Origin: a virus
Strand: one strand, 5' to 3'
Length of the DNA: 30,370 nt
IMG/VR virus record: IMGVR_UViG_3300032315_001442
Coordinates: 1-30,370 of that record
In this document: positions 12,601 to 21,094 of the stretch, piece after piece
Position numbering within the stretch: the stretch's first letter is position 1
How the letters are laid out: every line of letters begins with the position of its first letter
Notes under the pieces: generated by a model
Databases searched by the model: none
Told to the model about the DNA's origin: nothing
The model's input: only the letters and a program-made list of their open reading frames with translations
Position numbers and translations under genes: made by a program

Positions 12601-15600
12601 AGATAAAGAAACAGTAAATGTTGTTGCTCCTACACCAGAAATTATATAATTAGAATTATATACACTGTTCGCAAATAATATTTCGGAATAGTTGTTCACT
12701 TCTGTGTCTGAAGTACTAATATATCCAGATTTTTCTAAATTATAATATAACTTTGTTGGTAAACTTTCACTATAATTAATTGCCAGAGAAGCATTAGTCG
12801 AAACTCCGATAGTTCCAATACCAGATAGCGTAAACAAATTAGACGATGGAGTTGAAATAAATTCATTATTATAACCTTGATCATAATAAAGTTTAAATTT
12901 ATATCCCACTAAAGAACTATCTGATAAATTGAATATAAGGTTATTATTTTTAATCGATTCAATTTGGGGATTTATTAATGAAATACTTTGACTTGAACCA
13001 CCAGTTCCGGCAATACTTACTGTTGTTGGGGGAATGGTTTTAGAGTCTAGATATGTTTCAGAAAGTTTTATTGTGTTATCATTAACTCGGTAAACATAAT
13101 AAAGTCCAGTTGATAATCCAGATGCAACTACATTGGATGAATATAGAATTTTATCTCCTGTTTTTAAGTTATGTGAATTAATTGAAATAGTATTTGTTGA
13201 TGTGTTAATTCCGGTTGAACTAAATCCAATTGGATTGATTAAAATGTTTCCAGTTATTAAATCTCTTTTTACTCTAATGCCAGTAGAAGTTCCAATACCA
13301 ACAGAAAGATTTGGCTCTATACTTAAACTAATAACATCTCCGCTAGAAAGTTCATGAGAAGTAGATACTGAAATTGTAGATTTAACTCTTTCAACTTTTC
13401 CAACTATTTGTGGGTATACACTTTCAAATGAATACTTATTATTATTATCACCGTTATTAATAAAAAATAGTTCAAAATTGGTGGTAGAACTAATTCCAGT
13501 TTTTATTCCAATTGTATTAATATTTTTATTGATTACATATACATTTTGAGGTAAATTGAATGGGATTCCTGTCGGTGACGTAGAAACTGAAATATTAGAA
13601 ACATTGTATGTAAATGTTACTAGTTGATTATTTGTGAATGGATGATTCTCAATATAAATTCCCTGAGTTGGAACAGTTCTAGTAATATTAGAATCTCCAA
13701 ATTGAAATGTTATAGTGTTTGTAATTCCGGGTGTAGTTCCTAATCCAACAGATTGTTTCGGATTAAAAAATACTTTGTCATTTACATTAGATTCAAAATA
13801 ATCTATTTTTTGTGAAATGGTAAATGAATCGGGAATAAAGTTTATTTGTGTAGTTGCAGTATGAGATACTCCAGTAGATCCTCTCTGAACTTTAAGTATA
13901 TTGAGATTTTTATATACTTCCAGTACCGATAATGTTTCACTGCCTATTTTAATGCTACTTCCAATAGATACTGTTGTCGGAAGTTGTGTAATATAAATTT
14001 CAGTTGTTAATCCGGATGTTGATGTTGATGGAATGTCCTTAAGAACATTTGAATAGTAAGAAGATACTCCAATCTTATATGAATTATTTAATTTGGATAG
14101 GTTGGTTGAAAATCCGGAAACCACAATAAAATCATTATTAGACAAATTGTGATATGGTTTAATGGTAACTTTTACTTCTGCTCCATCAGTATATGTAAAA
14201 ATAGAATTTTCATAAGTTTCTATAGAAGTATCTATTTTTGTAATATCCCTTCCTTCTATCGAAGAGACTCTTGCAATTAATCCACCTCCTGAAGTATTGT
14301 TATCATCAAAATTTAAAACATCATTAACTTTATAATCAGATCCAGAATTAATAATATCAAAAGAATTTACAAATCCTTCAGATACAGACTCAACAATTGA
14401 CTCTTGTGATGTAATTTCATTAGTTTCTATTATAAAATCATTTTTTGCGTAATTATCTGATACTTTATAAGGTAAGGTATTTCTAAGTAAATTTGAGTTA
14501 TTAAAATCAAATGTTTGGTTTAAAGTAGAGTTTTCATTTATAGTATTAGATCTGTACTTGTTTCCTATAAAATATGGAAACTTCGGAATCGAAAAAGTAT
14601 CTAGAGTCGCAAAATATGCATAAACTCCATTTGGAAATTCTGGTGTTTTTCCAAATCTTCCATTATTTTCATCCAAATCTCCAGAATTTGTGTACTCATA
14701 ATCTTCGATAAAAAATCCTGATGGAAGTAAAGGTCTATCAATAACATTAGAAGGATTTAATGTGTATCCAGATTCTAACCTTTTAGGCACTGAGTTTGAA
14801 TTTTCTGAATCTGAATATCCATATGCTCCATATATTGGATTTCCATCATATGCCCATCCAATTATATTAGAAACCTGAGATCCACTATCACCAAATGAAG
14901 TTCTTAAGTTTTCAAAATATCCACAAACAGAATACTGCAATTGATTTTCAGTTTCTATTAAAATTTCATCACCAAACTTTAAGTTATTATTAACTGTTAA
15001 ATCTCTAATATTGGCACTTAAAATTGCATTAGAACCTGAAGGATTTACTTTAATTATTGTTGAGGTGCTTGAGTATCCAATTCCTGGATTTACTATCTTA
15101 ATGTCTGTTATTTTTTGGTTAGTAATGACTGGTCTTAAATCTGCTCCGGATCCAGTCCCGGTTAAATCTGTTACAACCAAATCAGGACTTGAATAATAAT
15201 CAACTCCACCATATTGAATATTTACGGAATTAATTTGACCATTTACAATAATTGGTTTTAATTTTGCCTCCTTTCCGGTTTTTATCGTTATTAATGGTCT
15301 TTTCTCAAGATTTACAATTGTCGATCCATATCCAGTTCCACTTTCATATAGATAAGCATCTATAATATTACCTTTAACAATAGGAGTTGCCACAAGAGAT
15401 TGAATCTGTTGACTTGTAGTACCAAATCCAACAGGAGTATATTGTATAGAAACAGAAATATTAGGATAACTAAAATATTGATATCCCGATCCAGTAGAAG
15501 AAAATTTAATATAATTTTTTCTATTATAGTTTGATATATCAGTTCCACCAATTCCAGCATCACAAAGTCTAAAAGAATCATCATTATTTTTCAATACATA

Positions 15601-18543
15601 ATATTGCAATAATGTCGAAATTCCAATTGTAGATGTCTCATATCGATAAGTTACAAGTTCCCCACTCTTAAATCCGTGATTTTCGAAACTAATCGTATCG
15701 TTTATTGTAGATATTCCTGCCGAAGAAACAATTAACTCTCTATTTGTATATCCATTCCCACCATTTAATATTTTAATATCCGATATGGTATTTTTAAATG
15801 CTGCGGTAGAAAACTTATGTATTCCTCCAGTGTTAGTTGCATTAAAAGATATTGTATTGATTCCGGACAAATAATCGGAGTTAGTTTGAAAGAGTCTTAC
15901 AGTTGTATTATTATCAACTTTAGGATAATATGTGGCATTATTGACCAAAGTTAAATTTGTAGTACCAATACCAATTGGAGAATTTCCATTAGAATTATAA
16001 ACTACCAATTCCCCATTGCTTAAATTGTGATTCGTTAAAAATGACAATTGACTTGTCGTTGAACTAATTCCCCCAGAATTTGTGGTCAATCTTCCATCAA
16101 AGAAAATATCTCTTCTTCTCTTCGTAAGAATAGGTTCTAATACGCAACCAGACCCATTACCACCAGTTACACCAATAGATACAATTGTATTGATATCATA
16201 GTCTTGAGAATCGATATAAACTTTTTCAATTAACCCGCTAACTACTGATCTAACTAATGCCGTAGACCCAATTCCAGAAGAAACCGATATTAATGGGGGA
16301 TTAATCACATCATAGTCTATTCCACCATTTAATACACTAATAGATTTTAAAGGACCATAGTATACTTTATTATTGGATTTATAATTATTAACTTCAACAC
16401 CATTAATTAACATTCCGACTGAACCTGGAATTGTTAATTCTCCAGTTCCAGTATCGATACTTTCAGATAATGGAAATTTTTTGAGTAATTTTTGAGCACC
16501 AATTATACCAGATTTTTGAGAGTATAATGTAAATCTATGAGTTTGATTTACAAAATTTGCATCTGAAAATGTTAAGAAACTATCAGTTCCAACAAATGAT
16601 AATGATGAATACAATCTTATTTTATTAGATGGATCTAGAACTTGTACATAATAATCTCCAGTATCTAATCCAACAATAGGTGTTCCTGATGGTTGATAGT
16701 AAATTCTATCTCCGGTGATAAATGGAACATTATTTTGAAATACTATACTCGTGTAGTTGTTATCTATTACATCAGCAGTTGCTATTCCGACTGATGATTT
16801 GATGTCTTTTGTTATTTTGTATGTAAAATTTCCATTATAACCATCTCTACCCGAAGGTAATGAGTTAGACGCTACATAGGCATACTCATCATCAGTATAT
16901 AAATTTTGAATATCTGACAAGATGACATTATTTCCAAATTCTATTGGAACTACTGCACTGTTTGCGGTATTGATTTTTCTTCTTAGATCATACTTCACTC
17001 CATTTTCTGCCGTGAAGTTTAAATTATCTAGAGTAACTCTATTTTCTTCAGGTATAATACCTGAAACATATGCACCAGAGGACGATACTACAACATTACT
17101 ATCTTTTTCTAAAATTTCTACTTCATCTCCAATTTTTAAACTAGATCTGTCAATTGGACTTTTTAAAGTAAAATTACTGATATTTTCTATTTGATATCTA
17201 GATCCAGTATTGTATATCCACGAATTTGCAAATATTTCTTTATATGTCTTATTCTGCTGCGGATTTTGAATCAAATCCCCAATATTTTTAACTGATATTT
17301 TTTGCCCTTCATCTAAATTTAAAGTATCTGATACTTGAACAAATTTAGATAATACTCCCGTAAGTCTTAACTCAACTTTTTTATCCAAATCTCCATTTTC
17401 ATATCCAAAATAAATTTCATCAGATCTTATATCGGCAGATGATAAAATTGAAGATGTAATTCCGGTACATCCAAAAAACTGATTGACACTCTTACTTGTA
17501 TAAGCGATAGTATTAATTCCAGATATGATGGTTCCAATTCCAGCAAATCCTATTGTAGAGTCTACTGAAATTACTGACGACCCGATGGCAACATTTTTTA
17601 AACTTTTTGTATTTGGAGTAATTGTAAAATTTCCAAGAACAGCGGAAAAATTTTCATATCCAACAAAAAGTGAAATCTTAAAATATTGTATATTATTTCT
17701 GGTAAATAGTTCTACTTCAGAAATTGAGGCACTAGTACTCTCATCATTAAATTTCTGAATTGTTTGACCTACCAATTTAGAAGGATCTCCAGAAATTCTT
17801 TCTGCAATTACAACTTCTCTTCTTATAAATTCTGCCGAAGATGGTTTAATTAAAAACTCCTCTAAATTTACTACCAGAGGAGTTACTCCATATAAAATAT
17901 TAAATAAAATTTTAAATGATTCATCAGTCCCCTTTGCCTGATAAAATGATCTTGCTTCTTTTATGAAATTTCCAACATTTAAATTTGATACAAAGTCAAC
18001 TTCTTCTAGACCAGGAGTAAAGGTATATTTTATTTTCTTATAAAACTCTTTTAAGAATAAAGAACTTAGATTTTGTACGGAAGATTCAATACTATGTGAT
18101 GCAGATACTGATTCTGAAAATACTAATTCTTCTTGATTTGAATTTGAATGATAATTAGTGACACCACTAAATCCACGAACACATCCCGTAAATGTATTTG
18201 TTGTTATTCCGGTGTATGTAATAATTTCATCATCAATTTTCAATAATCCATAAGTTTGAGGAAAACCTTTAGTACTACTTACTGTAATAATATTTGATGT
18301 TGTTGTGATTCCTATTGTAAGTATCGTACTATCAACTACAACTTCTGGAGTTAGATTATCTAATTTCAAATATTGATCTAAATTTTCTGCAATATCAATT
18401 GGACCACCTTGATATTCTTGAGAAATATAATATTGCTTTAAAAATTCTGCCGTATTTGGACTTTCATCCAAAATAAAATTTGGAAGTTGATTTTCAATAA
18501 CTTGCTGAACCTTAACTCTAGATTCTAACCCAGTCTGTATCAT
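6667..18543 (-). CDS. 7: Giant gp7-like baseplate wedge protein (3958 aa) with YHYH domain
   Basis: One unbroken 3958-residue frame between genes 6 and 8, the position of gene 7 in T4. Residues about 30-60 (TAEFLKQYY) and 197-263 (ARSFYQAKGTDESFKILF, then KLVGQTI) resemble the C-terminal part of T4 gp7 (SRSYDFYSTKGIEASYKFLF ... EDLVGQTI), so the gp7-like part is at the N-terminus here. An insertion at about 70-150 carries a LKIDDEIITYTG...GCVRGFSG beta motif. The rest is Ser/Thr/Gly/Asn-rich beta sequence with two recurring motifs: G-x-G-Y turns (NGGNGYT, NPGIGYS, SAGSGYK, NPGSGYT) and G-[ILF]-G-T-T (at least ten copies). At about residues 1225-1330 (DNA about 14560-14870) lies a YHYH-type domain (WAYDGNPIYGAYGY, GRFGKTPEFPNGVYAYFAT, FPYFIGNKYR). 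T4 gp7 is about 1030 residues. The start follows the gene 6 stop by one base. The gp7 label is strong by position and moderate by sequence. Confidence 0.8.
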   Translation of the reverse strand: MIQTGLESRVKVQQVIENQLPNFILDESPNTAEFLKQYYISQEYQGGPIDIAENLDQYLKLDNLTPEVVVDSTILTIGITTTSNIITVSSTKGFPQTYGLLKIDDEIITYTGITTNTFTGCVRGFSGVTNYHSNSNQEELVFSESVSASHSIESSVQNLSSLFLKEFYKKIKYTFTPGLEEVDFVSNLNVGNFIKEARSFYQAKGTDESFKILFNILYGVTPLVVNLEEFLIKPSSAEFIRREVVIAERISGDPSKLVGQTIQKFNDESTSASISEVELFTRNNIQYFKISLFVGYENFSAVLGNFTITPNTKSLKNVAIGSSVISVDSTIGFAGIGTIISGINTIAYTSKSVNQFFGCTGITSSILSSADIRSDEIYFGYENGDLDKKVELRLTGVLSKFVQVSDTLNLDEGQKISVKNIGDLIQNPQQNKTYKEIFANSWIYNTGSRYQIENISNFTLKSPIDRSSLKIGDEVEILEKDSNVVVSSSGAYVSGIIPEENRVTLDNLNFTAENGVKYDLRRKINTANSAVVPIEFGNNVILSDIQNLYTDDEYAYVASNSLPSGRDGYNGNFTYKITKDIKSSVGIATADVIDNNYTSIVFQNNVPFITGDRIYYQPSGTPIVGLDTGDYYVQVLDPSNKIRLYSSLSFVGTDSFLTFSDANFVNQTHRFTLYSQKSGIIGAQKLLKKFPLSESIDTGTGELTIPGSVGMLINGVEVNNYKSNNKVYYGPLKSISVLNGGIDYDVINPPLISVSSGIGSTALVRSVVSGLIEKVYIDSQDYDINTIVSIGVTGGNGSGCVLEPILTKRRRDIFFDGRLTTNSGGISSTTSQLSFLTNHNLSNGELVVYNSNGNSPIGIGTTNLTLVNNATYYPKVDNNTTVRLFQTNSDYLSGINTISFNATNTGGIHKFSTAAFKNTISDIKILNGGNGYTNRELIVSSAGISTINDTISFENHGFKSGELVTYRYETSTIGISTLLQYYVLKNNDDSFRLCDAGIGGTDISNYNRKNYIKFSSTGSGYQYFSYPNISVSIQYTPVGFGTTSQQIQSLVATPIVKGNIIDAYLYESGTGYGSTIVNLEKRPLITIKTGKEAKLKPIIVNGQINSVNIQYGGVDYYSSPDLVVTDLTGTGSGADLRPVITNQKITDIKIVNPGIGYSSTSTIIKVNPSGSNAILSANIRDLTVNNNLKFGDEILIETENQLQYSVCGYFENLRTSFGDSGSQVSNIIGWAYDGNPIYGAYGYSDSENSNSVPKRLESGYTLNPSNVIDRPLLPSGFFIEDYEYTNSGDLDENNGRFGKTPEFPNGVYAYFATLDTFSIPKFPYFIGNKYRSNTINENSTLNQTFDFNNSNLLRNTLPYKVSDNYAKNDFIIETNEITSQESIVESVSEGFVNSFDIINSGSDYKVNDVLNFDDNNTSGGGLIARVSSIEGRDITKIDTSIETYENSIFTYTDGAEVKVTIKPYHNLSNNDFIVVSGFSTNLSKLNNSYKIGVSSYYSNVLKDIPSTSTSGLTTEIYITQLPTTVSIGSSIKIGSETLSVLEVYKNLNILKVQRGSTGVSHTATTQINFIPDSFTISQKIDYFESNVNDKVFFNPKQSVGLGTTPGITNTITFQFGDSNITRTVPTQGIYIENHPFTNNQLVTFTYNVSNISVSTSPTGIPFNLPQNVYVINKNINTIGIKTGISSTTNFELFFINNGDNNNKYSFESVYPQIVGKVERVKSTISVSTSHELSSGDVISLSIEPNLSVGIGTSTGIRVKRDLITGNILINPIGFSSTGINTSTNTISINSHNLKTGDKILYSSNVVASGLSTGLYYVYRVNDNTIKLSETYLDSKTIPPTTVSIAGTGGSSQSISLINPQIESIKNNNLIFNLSDSSLVGYKFKLYYDQGYNNEFISTPSSNLFTLSGIGTIGVSTNASLAINYSESLPTKLYYNLEKSGYISTSDTEVNNYSEILFANSVYNSNYIISGVGATTFTVSLSKKPEKLTYIQNECDKLQYTTTSLSAKGPIDRINIISAGSGYKKLPTFVGSNSVNGKDAYITAKSTSIGNAKEVRIVNEGFQYSSDKTLQPIAFISPLITIKDSNTIGIVTVNNGGNGYTDAPSVIIVNSSTGEKIDSGILEAKLSGNSIDSVSVIQQPKGLPETTVKLFTTNNTNGISIQQVQSSSSGIFTCFITTPTLGFSTFVPYPFSVNDQVFVEGIQKFSTEGTGFNSEDYEYKFFKIDSINTAGVLDSVTINISGLTTNTGIAKTIQDSVGNIIKRTDYPTFNVTQIPSEFIVGEKLISNNTERDLEISSYENSFIKVSGTYELSVGEIIIGKESGNIATIDKIESGIGRFKIDYSVEKNIGWSNDIGKLDQDNQVIPDNDYYQNLSYTVKSPITYQELRTPVNSLLHTSGLKNFSDTGITSTTNFGSINSENATTIIYDIIEENRVDTIYDFDLVKDIDVVGSSSKFLKLKNKKLTDYIECRSNVVLKIDDINRQFSNADGNPSEFLNLLELNSGVSYNNILVRVSSLDNTEIQLTELVLLNGGSNLFLAEKSTLVNTGVGLTHISGEPIGEFILIEDDVDDNTYLRFIPNNPFDIDYDVKLINSNFNSPLAGIGTTSIGFINLTGSNRTAASGIQTSIISVESNKFSSLYLNVQIVGSATTQMNFAEVYLNHDGVDTYISEYYFDSEFSSNYYSGNNIGIFTASISPSGILSLNYINNSSNPVNVRSKVVGFGTTSVGTGAYRFISPGQIPGNERSVVYQSTYSSTVSSASTVISLDKSNFNAVKSLVEVSVGSTSALHQIMLVQDQTNIYVQQSPFLSVGSTNGIGTFGGEYSGSNFILKFYPDPSVTSEVNILAFNQCLYTSLDTQNTAPILSYGTVEESIDIKLYNAINGSRINKTDFNLNSNGIEIFRKRFNPINPLTPDPSTGIFTIENHFFSNLEKLIYTPKSTFIGVGASAMEIGAGPVLLPSEVYVIKLSDNTFKLATSKSNAISGIGVTFTSYGSGNAHQLEMDKKLEKSLITIDNIVQYPLQFTPISYTLLGNISAGSSVFALSGISTIIPKDILKIDNEYMGIINVGLGTTNIGPITNSGNINLVEVTRAFVGSSATTHTNSTPVRIYKGSYNIVDSNIFFAESPRGNSQIEKDSSNLTFETSDFTGRVFLRNDYTSNQLYDDISNQFTGIGRTFTLTVGGANTVGLGTTGGNGILFINGVFQTPTTINNPENNFSIIENTISGISSVVFSGITSAGTGTIITSEFDVNQNQTPRGGIIISLGSSTGLGYAPLVGAAVTAVVGAGGSIVSVGLGTTDNLGSGYNGVVSVGVSVYQNGHIGAAATISATVGAGGTLSFTVVGGGTGYTNPKVFVSEPSYENLSVIGVSRLGLGATTRTGIGLLLNVEVGASSTTGIGSTYFEISKFSISRQGYSFQRGDVFKPVGLVTAKGLASPLLEFRLTVVDTFSDSFASWQFGEFDYIDSIKNYQDGVRTRFPLFYNNELLSFESLKDSQVNLSNALLIVINGVVQDPGVAYEFEGGTSFIFTTAPRPEDNVAIFFYKGTDGDDVVVNDTINETLKRGDTVQVLKNNSIPGTITQDKRTVFDLSFSDKFETNLYSNQGVDSENNKPLSWTKQKVDRKINGEDVYKTRDSIESLIYPTAKIIKDFSTTSDEIFVDNAEFFNYDLTAPEKFDALIFSGVADPVSAGVTAIVSIAGTIQSLSIINPGSGYTGASVTVKIAAPSTVGILTSLPMGGIGIGSTATATIAVSAAGSLTTPITIINPGLGYSVGRPPEVIVPLPDPIYENITNISLVNGFSGTIIGIGTTTGSGGNSLALKFTLEGPVGFPQLQTGYPIYIFDTRVGKGVTSINSSNSAVVGIGTTFVDNIYYIHQISSSSTTGIITCNILSTTSVVGLASTGNISNPIGKFSWGRMSGFNRSSSAISIGVTGNTVDVGLSTFATIQRRGIGIRQTGALPKLL

Positions 18544-18544
18544 A

Positions 18545-20419
18545 TTATGCTCTTATTAGATTCCCGTTTGAATAACTTGAAGTGTAATAGTCTTTAGCAA
18601 ATACTGTACCAGATATTTCATCACCAGACGCAATTACATCTCTTACCATATTTATTGTGCTTTTTGAAATACTAAAATTTAAGTATAGATCTCTTAATCC
18701 AAGAACATCATTGGATTCTGGGAATGCCTGTATTTCAATAATATTATTTTCTTTAGAGGTTGAAATGATGTTTATTGTTCCCAGTTTAATTTCACCTTTT
18801 ACATAGTCAACTGTTCCTGCAGATTTTGCGACTATTCTTGCAGTTCCGTCGCTTAAAGGTTTTACTATTGATATTATTCCAGTTTTTCCATCGTTATTAG
18901 GTACATCTGTTAGGTATACGATATCAGAATCTGCAGAAATTTTAAATCCAGTGCTTTTAATATTAAAACCACCACTATTAATATGAAATTTATTTCCAAA
19001 GCATAGTTCATATTGTGCAAACTGGTTTATCAGTGCCTTCAAATCTCTTCTAATTCTAACCTTAGTGATATTAGAAGTTATGGCAATATCAGTATTATCA
19101 ATTATTTGAAGAACCTTACTATACTTAAATCTTCCACCAAATGAATTGAGATCCACAGAATTGGAATATTCTGTTAATGAATTTATAACTTTTGTTTTTA
19201 ATGACTCTACTGCCGATACTTGAGTATAGTTATAATAAATTGATGAATTAATCTCTACATATAATATCTTAAGATCAATTATTTTTTGATTAATTCCAGA
19301 AATACTGTATTGCTTTAATTTATTTTTAATTTGTTCCTTATTAAAATCAGAAACAAAAGTTCCATTTTTTGGTTTAATACTTATCGATACTGTACCAAAT
19401 TCTGGTGGATCTAATTCCTCACCTCCAATAACAGCAACTGATTCGGTATCTGGATATATTTTTTTTATAATTGCCTCATAATCTCTTGATGTTACTGCTC
19501 TATATTGAGAGGAATAAATTCTTGGGGCAAAATATTTGACAGAATCTATGGATTCTATTTCAGAACCATTTTGAGATGACTGATTCGTTATAACAGAGAC
19601 CGAACCTGTTTCACTATTTGGACTAGTGCTCCCAGCAAAAGAAAATGAAGAAGCACCATTACCATCTTCACCATCGGTAACAATGTAATTTACCGTAATT
19701 ACCGTATTATTTTCTAATTTTTTTCCAATCAGACCATCACCGAAAAGTAATTCATATTTTTCATCTTGAACTTCTTGTAGGAGATATATTCTTGAGGATG
19801 AATCTACATTAAGAATATTATCAACAGAAGAATATTCTACTCCAAGACCACTATCATTAATTCCCTTCACATAGACTGAGATAGTGGAAGTATCAATAAA
19901 TGAGTTGTTTAAAATAAATCTTTGATCCAGAGATCCATCTACTGTAAATTGTTTGGTTAAAAATGTTCCTTGATAGATATCAATATTATTAAAAGATGCT
20001 GCTCCGTTCACAACATTTGATGATATGTTGTCTGGGATTGAAAATGTGTATGAGGTATTATCTACAGAACCTATACAGACTAGACCTGCCTGTAAGGTAA
20101 GTGTAGGAGTTGCGGATGTAGGGATATTAAATGATACTTGTGCCTTTGCTGCCGTTCTGGAGCGAGGTACATATCCAATATTTCTTGCCAGTGAAACTAC
20201 ATTTTCTCGAACAGTCGCAGAATCCAAGAAAGATTCATTCACAACCATATTCGAGTTGAATGCGGTAATGTAAGTATTATATGCCAGAGTGTCTATTAAT
20301 ACCGAAAAATTAGATCCCTCAAAGTCAAAATCCGTGAATGTGGAGTTGGTACGGAGATAATCTTTGATGGATGTCTTTATCTGATCGAAATCTAGATTTG
20401 TAAATTTAGTGAAAGGCAT
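18545..20419 (-). CDS. 6: Baseplate wedge protein gp6
   Basis: A 624-residue protein, close to the 660 of T4 gp6. The N-terminal block, IKDYLRTNSTFTDFDFEGSN followed by LIDTLAYNTYITAFNSN, matches the T4 segment IKQNLIEWLNGQNEFLDYDFEGS...LCDLLAYNTLYIQ, and a later GYVPRSRTAAKA matches T4 GYLPTSKSAAQ. TNGADANGAVGFS in T4 corresponds to the TDGEDGNGASSFSFAG segment here (about residue 250), and the VTSRDYEAIIKKIYP segment (about 310) matches the VTATDYDTFV block. gp6 dimers join neighbouring wedges and form the core ring of the baseplate. The ATG is one base after the gp25 stop, which supports translational coupling in one late transcript. Confidence 0.93.
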   Translation of the reverse strand: MPFTKFTNLDFDQIKTSIKDYLRTNSTFTDFDFEGSNFSVLIDTLAYNTYITAFNSNMVVNESFLDSATVRENVVSLARNIGYVPRSRTAAKAQVSFNIPTSATPTLTLQAGLVCIGSVDNTSYTFSIPDNISSNVVNGAASFNNIDIYQGTFLTKQFTVDGSLDQRFILNNSFIDTSTISVYVKGINDSGLGVEYSSVDNILNVDSSSRIYLLQEVQDEKYELLFGDGLIGKKLENNTVITVNYIVTDGEDGNGASSFSFAGSTSPNSETGSVSVITNQSSQNGSEIESIDSVKYFAPRIYSSQYRAVTSRDYEAIIKKIYPDTESVAVIGGEELDPPEFGTVSISIKPKNGTFVSDFNKEQIKNKLKQYSISGINQKIIDLKILYVEINSSIYYNYTQVSAVESLKTKVINSLTEYSNSVDLNSFGGRFKYSKVLQIIDNTDIAITSNITKVRIRRDLKALINQFAQYELCFGNKFHINSGGFNIKSTGFKISADSDIVYLTDVPNNDGKTGIISIVKPLSDGTARIVAKSAGTVDYVKGEIKLGTINIISTSKENNIIEIQAFPESNDVLGLRDLYLNFSISKSTINMVRDVIASGDEISGTVFAKDYYTSSYSNGNLIRA

Positions 20420-20420
20420 T

Positions 20421-20822
20421 TTATCTTGTTGCCTCTAATATGAATGAATATTCTTGAGTTGGAAATTCTTGCCCTATAATATCAAAAATAATTGTTACAT
20501 TAAAGGTATTATCATCCGGAATAGGATCCACCTGAACTTCTACATTATTAACTCTTGGTTCAAAGTTATTAATTGATATTTCAATTTGACTTTGTATTAC
20601 TGATGCAGTACCAAAATCGACAAATTCAAATAAACTTTTTGTAATATCGGATCCTAATAAAGAATTGAAGAATCTTTCCGTTGGGATAGTTTCTACAATA
20701 TTTCTTACTGATCTACGAATTGCATTTTCATTCTTTAGTATCGGCAGATCCTTTGTCACTGGATGTGGTTCAAAGGATAAACTGATATCTTTGAATGATC
20801 TGGATATCCTTTGAATTGCCAT
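20421..20822 (-). CDS. 25: Baseplate wedge protein gp25 (GPW/gp25 family)
   Basis: A 133-residue protein; T4 gp25 is 132. It belongs to the GPW/gp25 family, which includes the wedge-core proteins of phages and type VI secretion systems. The features are the NENAIRRSVRNIV helix (about 32-44), FFNSLLGSDITKSLFEF (about 51-67), and the EPR motif in INNFEPRVNNVEV (about 85-97). gp25 sits with gp6 and gp53 in the baseplate wedge and helps template the sheath. A late promoter lies about 20 bases before the ATG, making this the first gene of the late operon 25-6-7-8 in this window. There is no clear Shine-Dalgarno sequence before the ATG. Confidence 0.93.
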   Translation of the reverse strand: MAIQRISRSFKDISLSFEPHPVTKDLPILKNENAIRRSVRNIVETIPTERFFNSLLGSDITKSLFEFVDFGTASVIQSQIEISINNFEPRVNNVEVQVDPIPDDNTFNVTIIFDIIGQEFPTQEYSFILEATR

Positions 20823-20841
20823 CGAACGAAAGTTTTTTATT

Positions 20842-20849
20842 TATTTATA
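20842..20849 (-). promoter_or_regulatory. T4-type late promoter for gene 25 operon
   Basis: TATAAATA on the minus strand, 19 bases before the gene 25 ATG and just after the stop codon of the upstream small gene. It is an exact match to the T4 late box and probably drives the 25-6-7 transcript. Confidence 0.8.
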
Positions 20850-20850
20850 C

Positions 20851-21027
20851 CTACTTCCAGGAAGAACCATAGTTTGGTTCTGTTCCATAAGACCAATCAT
20901 CATAGTCTTCATCATTACGAATTTTTTCGTGCAGTTCAACTTGTTTTTTTAGGTTATGTTTTGGTGCGACATCATAGACCACTTCTTGAATGAGTCTTTT
21001 TTGATTTTCTTCTGATTCGAATAGCAT
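20851..21027 (-). CDS. Small acidic protein, 58 aa, unknown function
   Basis: A 58-residue frame starting MLFESEENQKRLIQEVVYDV and ending EDYDDWSYGTEPNYGSSWK. A strong Shine-Dalgarno (CAGGAG) lies 8 bases before the ATG, unlike the neighbouring structural genes. The C-terminal third is rich in Asp, Tyr and Trp, and the N-terminal half is charged and probably helical. I do not recognise a family. An A/T inverted repeat (CTGTTTT...AAAACAG, about 21035-21055) sits directly before the Shine-Dalgarno and overlaps its first bases, so it could affect access to the ribosome site. The codon pattern and ribosome site make it a convincing gene. Confidence 0.75.
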   Translation of the reverse strand: MLFESEENQKRLIQEVVYDVAPKHNLKKQVELHEKIRNDEDYDDWSYGTEPNYGSSWK

Positions 21028-21035
21028 TTTGAAAC

Positions 21036-21056
21036 TCCTGTTTTAATTTTAAAACA
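21036..21056 (-). promoter_or_regulatory. A/T hairpin overlapping the Shine-Dalgarno of the 58-aa gene
   Basis: The minus strand reads CTGTTTT, a 6-base AT loop, then AAAACAG running into GAG. The last stem bases are the first bases of the AGGAG ribosome site. It may be a weak translational switch or only an AT-rich stem. Confidence 0.35.
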
Positions 21057-21063
21057 GAACTTT

Positions 21064-21086
21064 TATAAAGGAGGTTTCTATCTCCT
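21064..21086 (-). terminator. Possible weak terminator after speD
   Basis: On the minus strand AGGAG, a loop of about 8 bases, then CTCCTTTAT follows the speD stop. The stem is only 5 bp and the T-run is short, so this may be partial. Confidence 0.35.
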
Positions 21087-21094
21087 AATACTAT

